Position numbers and translations under genes: made by a program. Shown piece after piece: positions 10,033-19,129 of a stretch of 64,000 nt of DNA. Numbering within the stretch: position 1 is the first letter of the stretch; each line of letters opens with the position of its first letter. Source of the DNA: Glycomyces amatae (GTDB taxonomy: Bacteria; Actinomycetota; Actinomycetes; Mycobacteriales; Micromonosporaceae); the NCBI RefSeq assembly GCF_020991375.1, contig NZ_JAJLQZ010000002.1, forward strand, positions 248,001-312,000, in the 5' to 3' direction. The notes under the pieces were generated by a model. That model did not search any database. It was given only the letters and a program-made list of their open reading frames with translations, and was not told where the DNA came from.

Positions 10033-11141
10033 GCGGCGGCCTCCACGGGTGTCGGCTTGGTTCGGAACCGTTTCGTCAGGGCGGCGGCCGAGGCGAGGCC
10101 GCCGGGGAGCAGGGCGATGACGAGGATGAACAGGAGCCCTTGGGCGTAGGTCCACGCCGAGGGGAACTGCTCGGAGAGGGCGGTCTGGGCCCAGGCGACG
10201 ACGAGGGCGCCGACGACGGGGCCGACCAGGCTCGCGCGGCCGCCGATGGCGACGCCGAGGAGGAACATGATCGAGGGGACGATGCCGATGCTGGCCGGGG
10301 AGATGATGCCCACGATGGGCACGAAGACGGCTCCGGCGACGGCGGCGAACAGGGCGGCGGCGGCGTAGGCGACGACCTTGACGTTGGCGGCGTCGTAGCC
10401 GAGGAACCGGACGCGCTCCTCGGCGTCGCGGACGGCCACGAGGAGTTCGCCGTAGCGCGAGCGGCGCAGTTGGAGGCTGACGGCGACGACGGCCAGGAGC
10501 ACGGCGGCGGCGATGAAGTAGAGCATCCGCTGGTTGGCGGGGTCGGCGAGAGTGAACCCGAAGAAGTATCGGAAGCGCGAGAGGCCGTTGAAGCCGCCGA
10601 GGGACTGCTGTCCGATGAGGAGGATCGCGAAGGCGCCGGCGAGGGCCTGGGACAGGATCGCGAAGTAGGCGCCCTTGACGCGGCGCTTGAAGACCGCGAG
10701 GCCGAGCAGGACCGCGAACGCGGTGGGCAGGACGAGGATCGCGGCGACGGTGAAGACCGGGGAGGCGAAGGGCGCCCAGTAGGCGGGCAGTTCGCGGATG
10801 CCGGCCAGTTCCATGAAGTCGGGGACGGCGCCGGGGCCGCCCTCGAACCGGGCGTCGGCCATCTTCAGGTGCATGGCCATGAGGTAGGCGCCCATGCCGA
10901 AGAAGACGCCCTGGCCGAGGGTGAGCATCCCGCCGCGGCCCCACGCGAGGCCGATGCCGACCGCGACGATCGCGTAGCACAGGAACTGGGCGAGCAGGCC
11001 GAGCCGGAAGCCCGAGAGGACCAGGGGGGCGAGTCCGAACAGGACGAGTGCGGCGGCGGCGAACCCGGTCCAGGTGCCGAGCCGGGTGTCGAGGAATCGG
11101 GTCATCGGCGTTCGCTCCGATCCGGGGAGGCGGGTGCTCAT
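10029..11141 (-). CDS. urtC: Urea ABC transporter permease UrtC
   Basis: 370 residues with about ten hydrophobic segments. 'GMLTLGQGVFFGMGAYLMAM' is the characteristic LivM/UrtC permease stretch, and 'NGLSRFRYFF' and 'RFLGYDAANVKV' are found in UrtC proteins. It forms the heterodimeric channel with UrtB. It overlaps both neighbours by 4 bp (urtB stop/urtC start; urtC stop/urtD start), showing one tightly coupled operon. Confidence 0.92.
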
Positions 11142-12022
11142 GCGAGGCTCCTGGTGCGCAGGGTGAACAGGCCTTGGGGGCGCAGTTGCAGGAAGACGAC
11201 GATGACGACGAAGACGCCGACCTTGGCGAGCGAGGCGGTCGAGTAGGTCTCGAATACCGCTTGGAGCGCGCCGAGGGCGACGGCGGCGACCACCGCGCCC
11301 TTGATCCGGCCCAGGCCTCCGGCGACGACGACGAGGAACGCGTCGACCAGGTAGGACTGCCCGGTGGTGGGGCTGGTGGAGCCGATGAGGGTCAACGCGA
11401 CCCCGGCGACGCCGGCCAGGCCCGATCCGATGAAGAACGTCCCCGCGTCGACCGCCCGCGAGGAGATCCCGGCGGTCTCGGCGAGGTCGCGGTTGCCGAC
11501 CACGGCGCGGATGCGCCGCCCGGCGGGCGTGAACCGCAGGACCAGGGCCACGGCGGCGACCGACAGGACCGCCAGCGCCATGATGAACAGGCGGGTCCTG
11601 GGGACGGTCACGCCGAGCAGGTCGACGCCGCCGCGCAGGGCCTCGGGCACCGAGACGTTCACCGCGGGCGCCCCGAAGACGTCGCGGGCGGCCTGCTGGA
11701 GGATCAGGCCGACGCCGAAGGTGACCAGGAGCGTGTCGAGCGGCCGGTGGTAGAGGCGGCGGATGAGCAGGGCCTCCAGGACCAGGCCCATCGCGCCGCC
11801 CACCAGGAACCCGGCGGGGAGGGCGATCAGGAGGGACGCGCCGGCGTCCCCGACGACCTGCTGGACGACGTACGCGGTGTAGCAGCCGGCCATGATGAAC
11901 TCGCCGTGCGCCATGTTGACCACGCCCATCTGCCCGAAGGTGAGCGAGAGTCCCAGGGCGGCCAGCAGCAGGATCGATCCGGTGCTCAGGCCGGTGAACA
12001 GCTGTCCTACGAGGAGGTCCAC
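11138..12022 (-). CDS. urtB: Urea ABC transporter permease UrtB
   Basis: 294 residues from a GTG with the site GAAGGAG 6 nt upstream. The repeated hydrophobic pattern and 'GLSLTFGQMGVVNMAHGEF' mark the LivH/UrtB permease family; 'VVAGGLGRIKGAVV' near the end is the EAA-like coupling loop. Together with UrtC it forms the transmembrane path. It ends in a 4-bp overlap with urtC and begins 27 bp after urtA. Confidence 0.92.
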   Translation of the reverse strand: MDLLVGQLFTGLSTGSILLLAALGLSLTFGQMGVVNMAHGEFIMAGCYTAYVVQQVVGDAGASLLIALPAGFLVGGAMGLVLEALLIRRLYHRPLDTLLVTFGVGLILQQAARDVFGAPAVNVSVPEALRGGVDLLGVTVPRTRLFIMALAVLSVAAVALVLRFTPAGRRIRAVVGNRDLAETAGISSRAVDAGTFFIGSGLAGVAGVALTLIGSTSPTTGQSYLVDAFLVVVAGGLGRIKGAVVAAVALGALQAVFETYSTASLAKVGVFVVIVVFLQLRPQGLFTLRTRSLA

Positions 12023-12049
12023 GGTGTCTCCTTCCCGATCGCCGGCCGG

Positions 12050-13318
12050 TTACTCGGTCACCGAGAGGTCGGCGGCCCAGTCGTAGCCTTCGAGGAACGG
12101 GTCGGGCTCGATGGGCGCCGGGGACTCCCAGACGGTGTAGAGCAGGCCGTCGGCGCTGATCTCGCCGATGCGGGCGGTCTTGGTGACGTGGTGGTTGTCC
12201 CCGTCGATGACGACGGTCCCTTCAGGGCCGTCGAACGAGACGCCGTCGGCGGCGGCCTGGACGTCGGCCACGGCGAAGGACCCGGCCTTCTCGACGGTGG
12301 CGGCCCACAGGTGGACCGAGGTGTAGGCGGCCTCCATGGGGTCGGAGGTGACCCGGTCGGCGCCGTAGGCGGCCTTGAACGCCTCCACGAACGCGCTGTT
12401 CGCCGGGGAGTCGAGGGTCTGGTAGTAGTTCCAGGCGGCGAGCTGGCCTTCGATGTTCTCGACGCCGATGCCGCCCACCTCCTCTTCGGCGATGGAGACG
12501 CTCATGACGGGCATGTCGGCGGCGGTGAGGCCGACGTTGGCGTACTCGCGGAAGAACGCGACGTTCGAGTCGCCGTTGAGGGTGTTGAAGACCGCGTCGG
12601 CCCCGGCGGACTTGACCTGGTTGACGATCGTGGAGAACTCGGTGGAGCCGAGGGTCACGTAGTCCTCGCCGAGGACCTCGATGCCGTGGGCCTCGGCGTA
12701 GGCGTTGATGATCGCGTTGGCGGTGCGCGGGAAGACGTAGTCGGAGCCGACGAGGTAGAGCGACTCGGCGCCGGTCTCGGCGAGGTAGTCGAGGGCGGGG
12801 ATGATCTGCTGGTTGGTGGTCGCCCCGGTGTAGAAGATGTTCTCGCTCGCTTCGAGGCCCTCGTACTGGACGGGGTAGTACAGCAGGGAGTCGTTGTCCT
12901 CGAAGACCGGGAGCATGGCCTTGCGGGAGGCGGAGGTCCAGCCGCCGAAGACGGCGGCGACGCAGTCCTCGCGGATAAGCTTCTCGGCCTTCTCGGCGAA
13001 GACGGTGGGTTCGGAGGCGCCGTCCTCGGCGACGATCTCGATCTGCTTGCCCTGGACGCCGCCGGCGGCGTTGAGCTCGTCCACGGCGAGTCGGATGGCG
13101 TCGCGGACGGTGGTCTCGGAGATGGCCATGGTGCCCGAGAGGGAGTTGAGGGCGCCGACCTTGACCGTGTCGCCGGAGGTGTCGAGGCAGGATTCGGCGG
13201 CGACGGTCTCCTCTCCGGCGCGGGCGCCGCACGCGGCGGTGGCGAGGAGTCCGGTCAGGGCGGCGGAGGCGGCGAGGGCGCGGGCGAGCCGGGCGGGGAG
13301 GGGGAAGCGGTGTGGCAT
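12050..13318 (-). CDS. urtA: Urea ABC transporter substrate-binding lipoprotein UrtA
   Basis: 422 residues. The start at 13318 gives a classic lipoprotein signal: '[15 protein letters not shown]', a hydrophobic stretch, then '[12 protein letters not shown]', the Cys being the lipid attachment site (the -3 Thr is less usual than Leu/Val). The mature part is a periplasmic-binding-protein fold of the amide/urea group, with '[17 protein letters not shown]' and 'YPVQYEGLE', typical of UrtA/FmdD. An AAAGG site lies about 13 nt upstream. First gene of the urea import-degradation operon (urtABCDE, gntR, uca, atzF); its promoter should lie in 13319-13570. Confidence 0.93.
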   Translation of the reverse strand: MPHRFPLPARLARALAASAALTGLLATAACGARAGEETVAAESCLDTSGDTVKVGALNSLSGTMAISETTVRDAIRLAVDELNAAGGVQGKQIEIVAEDGASEPTVFAEKAEKLIREDCVAAVFGGWTSASRKAMLPVFEDNDSLLYYPVQYEGLEASENIFYTGATTNQQIIPALDYLAETGAESLYLVGSDYVFPRTANAIINAYAEAHGIEVLGEDYVTLGSTEFSTIVNQVKSAGADAVFNTLNGDSNVAFFREYANVGLTAADMPVMSVSIAEEEVGGIGVENIEGQLAAWNYYQTLDSPANSAFVEAFKAAYGADRVTSDPMEAAYTSVHLWAATVEKAGSFAVADVQAAADGVSFDGPEGTVVIDGDNHHVTKTARIGEISADGLLYTVWESPAPIEPDPFLEGYDWAADLSVTE

Positions 13319-13494
13319 GTGCAGCGTCAGACCTTTCGCAGAGGAGCGTCCCGGCGACCGGAAGGCATCGACGGATGTCGAAGCCGACGCGGTGGGGGCG
13401 CCGGGTCTGCATGGGGGCACCGCCGCAGTTCACGGCGGTGTACGGGCGCGTATACAGCGGCGTATCCGCACTGGATTCAACCTAAGGTCGCGAT

Positions 13495-13532
13495 GTTTCA
13501 CCGCCGTGCGCGTCGAGCACGGCCGTGTGAAA
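13495..13532. promoter_or_regulatory. Imperfect inverted repeat upstream of urtA
   Basis: Arms GTTTCAC-CGCCGTGC and GCACGGCC-GTGTGAAA face each other around a short centre, about 180 bp before the urtA start, in a locally AT-richer stretch. It may be an operator for the GntR protein or a nitrogen regulator. It does not match a full GlnR site that I can defend, so the role is open. Confidence 0.35.
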
Positions 13533-13570
13533 TACGGTTGCCGGGCCGTAAACAAGCGCGCACAACCGAA

Positions 13571-13610
13571 ACGGCGCGATGGGAGCCCGGCCGGGCTCCC
13601 ATCGCGCCGT
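13571..13610. terminator. Perfect 20-bp palindromic hairpin
   Basis: ACGGCGCGATGGGAGCCCGG is followed directly by its exact reverse complement. It lies 48 bp beyond the stop of the minus-strand STAND/WD40 gene and upstream of the urea operon promoter region, so it most likely ends transcription of the large gene and insulates urtA. There is no long T-run, as is common for actinobacterial terminators. Confidence 0.75.
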
Positions 13611-13658
13611 GCTCCTCATCGGGATCGGCGGCGCGTCCTCAGCCGGTGGCGGCTCGGC

Positions 13659-16600
13659 TCACGAGCACGCCGGCGGCGCGTCGTCGAGGCCGGGCGCATG
13701 GGCCGCCCACTCCTCCTCGGTGATCTCGCGGTCGATCCGGTCGCACACCGCGGTGTACGGATCGTCGAGGAAGGAGAGGTCCCAGGTGTGCAGTTGGGCG
13801 CCGAAGCCGGTGAGGCTCCTGCCGTCCGCCGCGAAATGGAGGTGGTCGCCGGCGTTGAAGCCGGCCATCGAGTGCAGCAGCTGTCCCCGCTTCGCGTCCC
13901 AGACCGTCACCACCTCGCCGAAGTCACCGCCGTGACCGGTGTCGGCGAAGTAGCGTCCGTCCGGGCTCAGCGCGAAGCCTTGGGGAGTGTAGGCGCCGTG
14001 GTGTTCCACGAGCACCGCCAGCTCGTCGGAGCCGAGGTCCCACCGCCATATGCGCGCATAGGTCTGCACGAGCGCGAACGCCCCCGAGGCGTCCATCCGG
14101 ATCGCCGGAACATATCCCAGGTCGTGGAAGCTCGTGCTGCTCCACGTGTCGGTGCTGAAGGCCTGCAGCCCGCCGTCACCGCCGAGGAGCATTTCGGATC
14201 CGTCGGGCGAGAAGGCGATGCTCGACACGGACCGCAGTTCGGTGCGGACGGTCCTCACCGGCTCCCCTGTCCAGTCGGCCGTGCTCCACAGCTCGACCTC
14301 GGCGTACTCGGTGGAGCCGCCCTGCTCGGACAGGGCGACCGCGAGCCGGGTGCCGCTCCCGTCGAAGGCGAGCGCGTCGACCGGACGGGGAGCCTCCAAC
14401 GCGGCGATCTCCGTCATGGTCTCCACATCGATGACGCTGACCCCGGTTTCCCACTCGGCTGCCGAGGCCAGCGTCGAGCCGTCCCCCGAGAGCGCCATGA
14501 GTCCGCTCGGGGTCTGCGTGATCGTCTTCGCCCGAGGGTCGTCCAACAGCACGTCCCGCTCCTCGCCCATCGGCCAGTACTGGACTCCCGCAGGGTTTCC
14601 CGTGATGAACCCCCCGTCTTCGGGCAGCACGACGCCGGCGGTGAAGCCGTCCTGGCCGGTGGCCTGCCAGGCGTTGAACACCGGAGCGACGTCGGTCATC
14701 TCGTCGGGGTCGACGAGGAGGACTTGGGAGCCGAGCGCCATCGCGATGGCGCTCCCGTCCGGGGCGATGTCGACCGGGCAGTGCAGATCAGGGCACGGGG
14801 GCAGGGTCAGTGCGCCGGTCTGCATCCGCGAGTCCATGTCCCACAGGCCGATCGCCCGCGCACCGGCCGAGCCCATGAGGGTGTTTCCGTCGGGCATGAA
14901 GGTCAGCAGGCCGTCGAGCCCGACGAACACCTTCGTGTCGGGTCGCTCGACGCCGACCGGGTACACCACGGCCCCTTGCGGATGTGTCGCTCCCGCGAAG
15001 ACCCCGTCGGGGCTGTACCCGAACGCGTTCGGCGACGGCAGGCCTCCGCCGAACATCTCGTGGCCGTCCTCGATGCCGACACTGTGCACCGACGCCTCCG
15101 CGTCCAGGCCGTCGAACCCGACAATCACCGCCGAGCCCGACAGGTTGAAGCCGACCGCGGTGATCGACTTGTCCTCGGTGAACGAGCGGACCTCCTCACC
15201 GGTGTCGGCGGCGAACACCGACACGGTGTCATGGGTGGCGACCGCGACCAGGCCGCCGTCGGCGCTCAGGGCCAGATGCTCAGGGGGCAGACCGTCGAAC
15301 GCTATCTCCGTGGGGGCCTGCTCCGGCGTCTCGAGGCCCCAGAGGCGCACCGCGTCGTCGAACAGCACCGCAAGCGTCCGCGAATCCCGATCGAAGTCCA
15401 TGATCGCGCCCTCACCGGACATGTCCATTGTCCAGAAGGAGCTGGGCCGTATCGTCCCGGACACGGTCCAGTCGGCGGTGTCCCACAACGTGATGACGCC
15501 GTCCCGGTCCACAGCGGCCAGCAGGTGCCCGTCGGGACTGAACGCGAGCGCGCCGGCGTCCGCACCGGTGAAATCGAGCGTGCCCGCGAGCGGGTTGCCG
15601 ACCGATGCCCGGAGCGCCGTCTCGGCCTCGGCGGTGGGGCTCAGCTCCCAGGCTGTAGCGGCCAGCAGCCGCGCGAGGTCGCCGTCCGTCGCTCCCGCTT
15701 CGAGGCTCGCGTCGGCGAGCTCCCGCGAGACCGCCAGGTCGCGCTGGTCTGCCGCGCTCTGCTGGGCCAGGTAGGCGGCCGCGGCGGCGACCACGGCCAC
15801 CACGAGCAGGCCGACCAGGCCGCCTGCGACGATCCGCCGACCCCGCCGGCGTCCCCGTTCGGCGGTTCGGGACTGCTCCAGGAACGCCGGTGCGGGCGGG
15901 CCCGGCGGCGGGAACCGGTCGGGGTCGGGTCGCCACACCTCCGCATGGGCCTGTTCGACCGCCTGCAATCGGGTGCCCCGGTAGAGGAACGAGGGGTCGC
16001 GGCCTTCGCGGTCCCATTCGGCGGCGTCGTCGGCGAGCTGTCCGAGCAGGGCCAGGCTCGCGAAGTCGTCCTCCAGCCAGCGCCGGAGGCGCTCCCAGTG
16101 GCCGAGCAGCGCGTCGTGGGCGATCTCGACCCGGGGCGTCTCGCCGTCGGCGGTGACGACCAGCAGCCGCTCGGCGGTGAACGCCTCGAGTACCGCCGCC
16201 CCGTCGTCGAGCCGCTCGCAGCGATCCCGGTCGGCCGGGACGCGGGCGAGCTCACCGGGCCCGGTGACCTTGACCAGCATCCGGAACATCGCCTGGGCGG
16301 TCTGCCGCCGGCGTTCGCCGAGGTCTGCGAAGACCTTCTCCGCGCTGGTCTGCACCGATTTCGCGACGCCGCCGACCTGCTCGGTGTAGGCGCGGCGGGT
16401 CAGCCGGTCGCCGTCGCGGAACCGCCACAGCTGCAGCATCGTCTGGGACAGCAGCGGCAGCGCGGCGACGCCGAACCCGGAGCCGGTCGCGGGGTCCCGG
16501 AGGTCGGCGAGGAGGTCGTCGGCGAGTCCGGGGTCGAGGCTGAGCCCGGCCGCGGCGGCCGGAGCGGTCAGCGCCTGCCGGAGCTCGGTCGCAGTCATCG

Positions 16601-17927
16601 GTCCGACGATGAACTGCTGCTCCTGGAGGACCGGGACCAGTTCGGGGTGGGCCGCGCAGCGGTCGGTGAAGTCGCTGCGCATCCCGATGACCACGAGCGC
16701 GCCCGCTCGGCTCGCGCCGTCCGCCATGGACAGCAGCGCCGTGATGAAGGACTGCCGTTCGGCGGCGTCGGTGAGGGTGAACAGCTCCTCGAACTGATCG
16801 ACGACCAGCAGCAGCCGCGCGTCGTCGTCCATGGTCAATGCGCACTGCCGGGCCAGGAGCCCTGCCTGCTCGGGGTGGTCCAGGAGCGTTCGCCGCAGGC
16901 CCGCCGGGTCGCCGCCGGTCAGGTTGGCGAGGTGCGCGGCGAGTTCGTCCAACGGGGTCGATCCCGGTGTCATCAGGATGCGCGGCCACTGCTCGGAGTC
17001 CGCGGCGGGCAGGGCGCCTCCGGTCACGGCGGGCAGGAGTCCCGCCTGGATCAGCGAGGACTTGCCCGAGCCCGACGCGCCGGTGACCATCACGATCCCC
17101 GGGCCGGCGAGGCTCGCCGCCGCCCGGTCGACCAGCTCGGCTGTGAGGCGCTCGCGTCCGTGGAAGACCGCGGCCTCGTGTTCGCGGAACGGCCACAGTC
17201 CGCGGTACGGCGGTTCGTCGCCCCAGTCCGCCGGCGGGGTCCCCGGCGCTGCGCCGTCGGCCCGCAGTGCCGAGCGGATCGCCCTGAGTTGGCCTTGGAT
17301 GAGCTGCAACTGGGTGCTCTGCCGTCGGCTGAGCGCCTGGCCGCTCCGCTGCCGGGTCTCCTGGCGGTAGGCGCTGCGCAGCAGGTCGACGACGGCGGCC
17401 CCGATGTCGGTGAGGAGTGCATCGAACTCGGCGAAGCGCCCGGAGAGCGCGCCGAACTCGGCCAGGAGCCGCTCTTGCAGTTCTGCGTCACCGGTCTCGA
17501 CGGCCGCTGCAATGGACACTTGGGCCGCTTTGAGCTCGTCGAACAGGGTGGCCAATGCGGTTCGGATCTCGGCGGCGTCGTCGGAGTCGGCGTCGAGGAG
17601 TTCGTCGAGGTGTTCGGCCAGCGCCGACTCGATCTCGCTCCGGTCGGGGTCAGCCCCGTCGGATCGGTTCGATCGGAGGCGGTCCGTGACGCCGACGACC
17701 ACACCGGTCAGGGCGCCGCTGCCCACACCGCCGAGGACCCCTGTCAGCGCCGCGGCCAGCGGGCCGGCGCCGATCGCGGCGAGCGGTGCGAGCGCACCGG
17801 CGCAGATCAGCGCCAGGACGGTCGGATGGGAGGCTTCGCGCAGGGTGCGGGCGGTGTTGGCGACGGCGGTCCGGATACCGTCGCGCATGAGGCGACGGGC
17901 GTGCTGAGGGGTGTTGTCTGGTGCCAC
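13659..17927 (-). CDS. nSTAND NTPase with C-terminal WD40-type beta-propeller repeats
   Basis: 1422 residues. Layout: a hydrophobic pair of segments around residues 35-80; a helical, coiled-coil-like stretch to about 225; an nSTAND1 NTPase domain starting 'YRGLWPFREHEAAVFHGRER' with Walker A 'GASGSGKSSL' (about 283-292) and Walker B 'LLLVVDQFEELFT' (about 373-385); a winged-helix/helical part; a single strong transmembrane segment about 690-715 ('GGLVGLLVVAVVAAAAAYLA'); then roughly 12-14 degenerate propeller repeats ('LAFSPDGHLLAAVDRDG', 'ALSPDGRYFADTG'). The tail 'REITEEEWAAHAPG' is the usual end of bacterial STAND-WD40 proteins. Such proteins are membrane-linked signal or conflict sensors; the trigger here is unknown. 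It stands alone. Confidence 0.85.
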   Translation of the reverse strand: MAPDNTPQHARRLMRDGIRTAVANTARTLREASHPTVLALICAGALAPLAAIGAGPLAAALTGVLGGVGSGALTGVVVGVTDRLRSNRSDGADPDRSEIESALAEHLDELLDADSDDAAEIRTALATLFDELKAAQVSIAAAVETGDAELQERLLAEFGALSGRFAEFDALLTDIGAAVVDLLRSAYRQETRQRSGQALSRRQSTQLQLIQGQLRAIRSALRADGAAPGTPPADWGDEPPYRGLWPFREHEAAVFHGRERLTAELVDRAAASLAGPGIVMVTGASGSGKSSLIQAGLLPAVTGGALPAADSEQWPRILMTPGSTPLDELAAHLANLTGGDPAGLRRTLLDHPEQAGLLARQCALTMDDDARLLLVVDQFEELFTLTDAAERQSFITALLSMADGASRAGALVVIGMRSDFTDRCAAHPELVPVLQEQQFIVGPMTATELRQALTAPAAAAGLSLDPGLADDLLADLRDPATGSGFGVAALPLLSQTMLQLWRFRDGDRLTRRAYTEQVGGVAKSVQTSAEKVFADLGERRRQTAQAMFRMLVKVTGPGELARVPADRDRCERLDDGAAVLEAFTAERLLVVTADGETPRVEIAHDALLGHWERLRRWLEDDFASLALLGQLADDAAEWDREGRDPSFLYRGTRLQAVEQAHAEVWRPDPDRFPPPGPPAPAFLEQSRTAERGRRRGRRIVAGGLVGLLVVAVVAAAAAYLAQQSAADQRDLAVSRELADASLEAGATDGDLARLLAATAWELSPTAEAETALRASVGNPLAGTLDFTGADAGALAFSPDGHLLAAVDRDGVITLWDTADWTVSGTIRPSSFWTMDMSGEGAIMDFDRDSRTLAVLFDDAVRLWGLETPEQAPTEIAFDGLPPEHLALSADGGLVAVATHDTVSVFAADTGEEVRSFTEDKSITAVGFNLSGSAVIVGFDGLDAEASVHSVGIEDGHEMFGGGLPSPNAFGYSPDGVFAGATHPQGAVVYPVGVERPDTKVFVGLDGLLTFMPDGNTLMGSAGARAIGLWDMDSRMQTGALTLPPCPDLHCPVDIAPDGSAIAMALGSQVLLVDPDEMTDVAPVFNAWQATGQDGFTAGVVLPEDGGFITGNPAGVQYWPMGEERDVLLDDPRAKTITQTPSGLMALSGDGSTLASAAEWETGVSVIDVETMTEIAALEAPRPVDALAFDGSGTRLAVALSEQGGSTEYAEVELWSTADWTGEPVRTVRTELRSVSSIAFSPDGSEMLLGGDGGLQAFSTDTWSSTSFHDLGYVPAIRMDASGAFALVQTYARIWRWDLGSDELAVLVEHHGAYTPQGFALSPDGRYFADTGHGGDFGEVVTVWDAKRGQLLHSMAGFNAGDHLHFAADGRSLTGFGAQLHTWDLSFLDDPYTAVCDRIDREITEEEWAAHAPGLDDAPPACS

Positions 17928-18192
17928 GTTCCAACGCTGTCACGATGTCTCGCGTTCAGCTCGCTCTGAATCAGTCTTTTGACGGGAATCCGACACTTCG
18001 AGGGACACCGTCGCGCGTTGCCCGCCAAGGGATCGCGGGAGGTTTCGGGACTGGAACGCGGGTCCGGGCTCGTCGCGGTCGGCGAGCCGTTCGCTTGCAG
18101 CGCGGGTCGCTCGCGGCTCGATGTGAAACACGGTTGCCGGTCCCTGTTCGCACCGCGCGAGGAGCGTCCCGGCGGGATGTCATAGGGGACGG

Positions 18193-18200
18193 ATACGGTC
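18193..18200 (+). promoter_or_regulatory. -10 box of a probable leaderless promoter
   Basis: TACGGT ends 7 nt before the ATG at 18207, the spacing expected when transcription starts at or next to the start codon. No ribosome-binding site is visible before that ATG. Confidence 0.5.
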
Positions 18201-18206
18201 GGACCG

Positions 18207-18590
18207 ATGAGCGATGAAGGGCCGATGGCCGTTGAAGACGAGGTCCGCGCTTTCGCCGCGGTGCGGGACGCGGCGCTGACCGGCAATGACGCGGCGCTGA
18301 TCGCCGGTCATATGGCCGAGGAGTGGGTCTACGTCGACGCGCAGGGCGTCACGACGAAGGCCGAGTTGATCGACTGGATCGCCTCGGGCCGGTTGGTGCA
18401 TCACACGATGGCGGTGGTCGGGGGCGAGCGCTTGGCGCGCATCGGCGACACCGTCGTCTTCACGGCCCGCGTGACGAGCACGGGGGCGTGGGACGGCGTG
18501 CCGTACGCGACCGATGAGTGGATCAGCGAGGTCTACGTCCGCGTGGAGGGGCAGTGGCGGGTGGCGTTCACGCAGAAGACCGACGCGTGA
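18207..18590 (+). CDS. SnoaL/NTF2-like (DUF4440-type) protein
   Basis: 127 residues. The pattern of a long N-terminal helix ('EVRAFAAVRDAALTGNDAAL'), 'MAEEWVYVDAQGVTTKAELI', and strands ending in 'VYVRVEGQWRVAFTQKT' fits the small NTF2-like cone fold of DUF4440 proteins, which includes ketosteroid-isomerase-like enzymes and binding proteins of unknown ligand. Soluble and free-standing, likely translated from a leaderless mRNA. No catalytic residue can be assigned with confidence. Confidence 0.75.
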   Translation: MSDEGPMAVEDEVRAFAAVRDAALTGNDAALIAGHMAEEWVYVDAQGVTTKAELIDWIASGRLVHHTMAVVGGERLARIGDTVVFTARVTSTGAWDGVPYATDEWISEVYVRVEGQWRVAFTQKTDA

Positions 18591-18635
18591 CCGCCTGGTC
18601 GCCTCGTTGCCGGAAGGCGCGCGAAGCATATCGGT

Positions 18636-18683
18636 GAGGCCCCTTCGGGCCGGGCGCGAAGGCGCCCGGCCCGAAGGGGCCTC
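18636..18683. terminator. Bidirectional terminator, 22-bp perfect stem
   Basis: The arm GAGGCCCCTTCGGGCCGGGC continues with GC and, after the loop GAAG, is mirrored exactly. It sits between the converging NTF2-like gene (+) and the small secreted peptide gene (-), so it can serve both. Confidence 0.85.
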
Positions 18684-18696
18684 TTCAGTGGCAGGG

Positions 18697-18864
18697 TCAG
18701 CAGCAGCCCAGGTCGCTGTTGGTGCCGGCGCCGTCGATGTCGATGACGCCGTGCAGGTCCGCGCCGGGCCAGGTGTTCCCGGCGGCGGCTGGCGCGGCTG
18801 ACGCCAACGTGAGTGCCGCCGCGGCGGCGAGTCCGACGAGGACGGTGGCGATTCGCTTGCGCAT
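18697..18864 (-). CDS. Small secreted peptide, 55 residues, ending Cys-Cys
   Basis: Starts at 18864 behind an excellent AAGGAGA site. Residues 1-28 form a Sec signal: 'MRKRIATVLVG', an Ala/Leu core and cleavage after 'SAAPAAA'. The predicted mature peptide has 27 residues beginning 'GNTWPGADLHG', then 'VIDIDGAGTNS', and ends 'DLGCC'. It is acidic, Gly-rich and has a vicinal Cys pair at the very end. I do not recognise the family. The ribosome site, signal peptide and facing terminator argue that it is a real gene. It stands alone, with no modifying enzyme beside it. Confidence 0.7.
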   Translation of the reverse strand: MRKRIATVLVGLAAAAALTLASAAPAAAGNTWPGADLHGVIDIDGAGTNSDLGCC

Positions 18865-19129
18865 CGGGGGTCTCCTTCTTCATGAGGGCGCTGGGGTCAG
18901 CGCCGCTACAGCGAGCATGCCGCATCGCACGGGCGGCGATGCCCGAACGCGTGTCCCGGTTCGTCCGGGACGCAGGCCCGTCGAGACTCGGGCGTGAGGC
19001 GCCCGGAGCGGCGCCGGGGCACCAGGGCGCGTCGGCGAACCCCCGGTCGAGCCCGTCGATTCGCGCGGCGGGCGCTCGCCGGCCGCCGCGCGGGCCGGAC
19101 GGCGCCCGGTGGCGGTCCGCCGACGCGCC
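18865..19129. other. Intergenic stretch with no gene seen
   Basis: 265 bp of very GC-rich sequence between two minus-strand genes. It must hold the promoter of the small secreted peptide near its left end; nothing else was recognised. Confidence 0.5.

Noticed and set aside
13495..13532. GlnR nitrogen-control box upstream of urtA
   Set aside because: Parts resemble GTnAC/GnAAC half-sites but the spacing does not fit the consensus well enough to call.
12894..17969. 1691-codon plus-strand frame opposite the STAND protein
   Set aside because: Low-complexity antisense frame; the minus strand has clear NTPase and propeller motifs.
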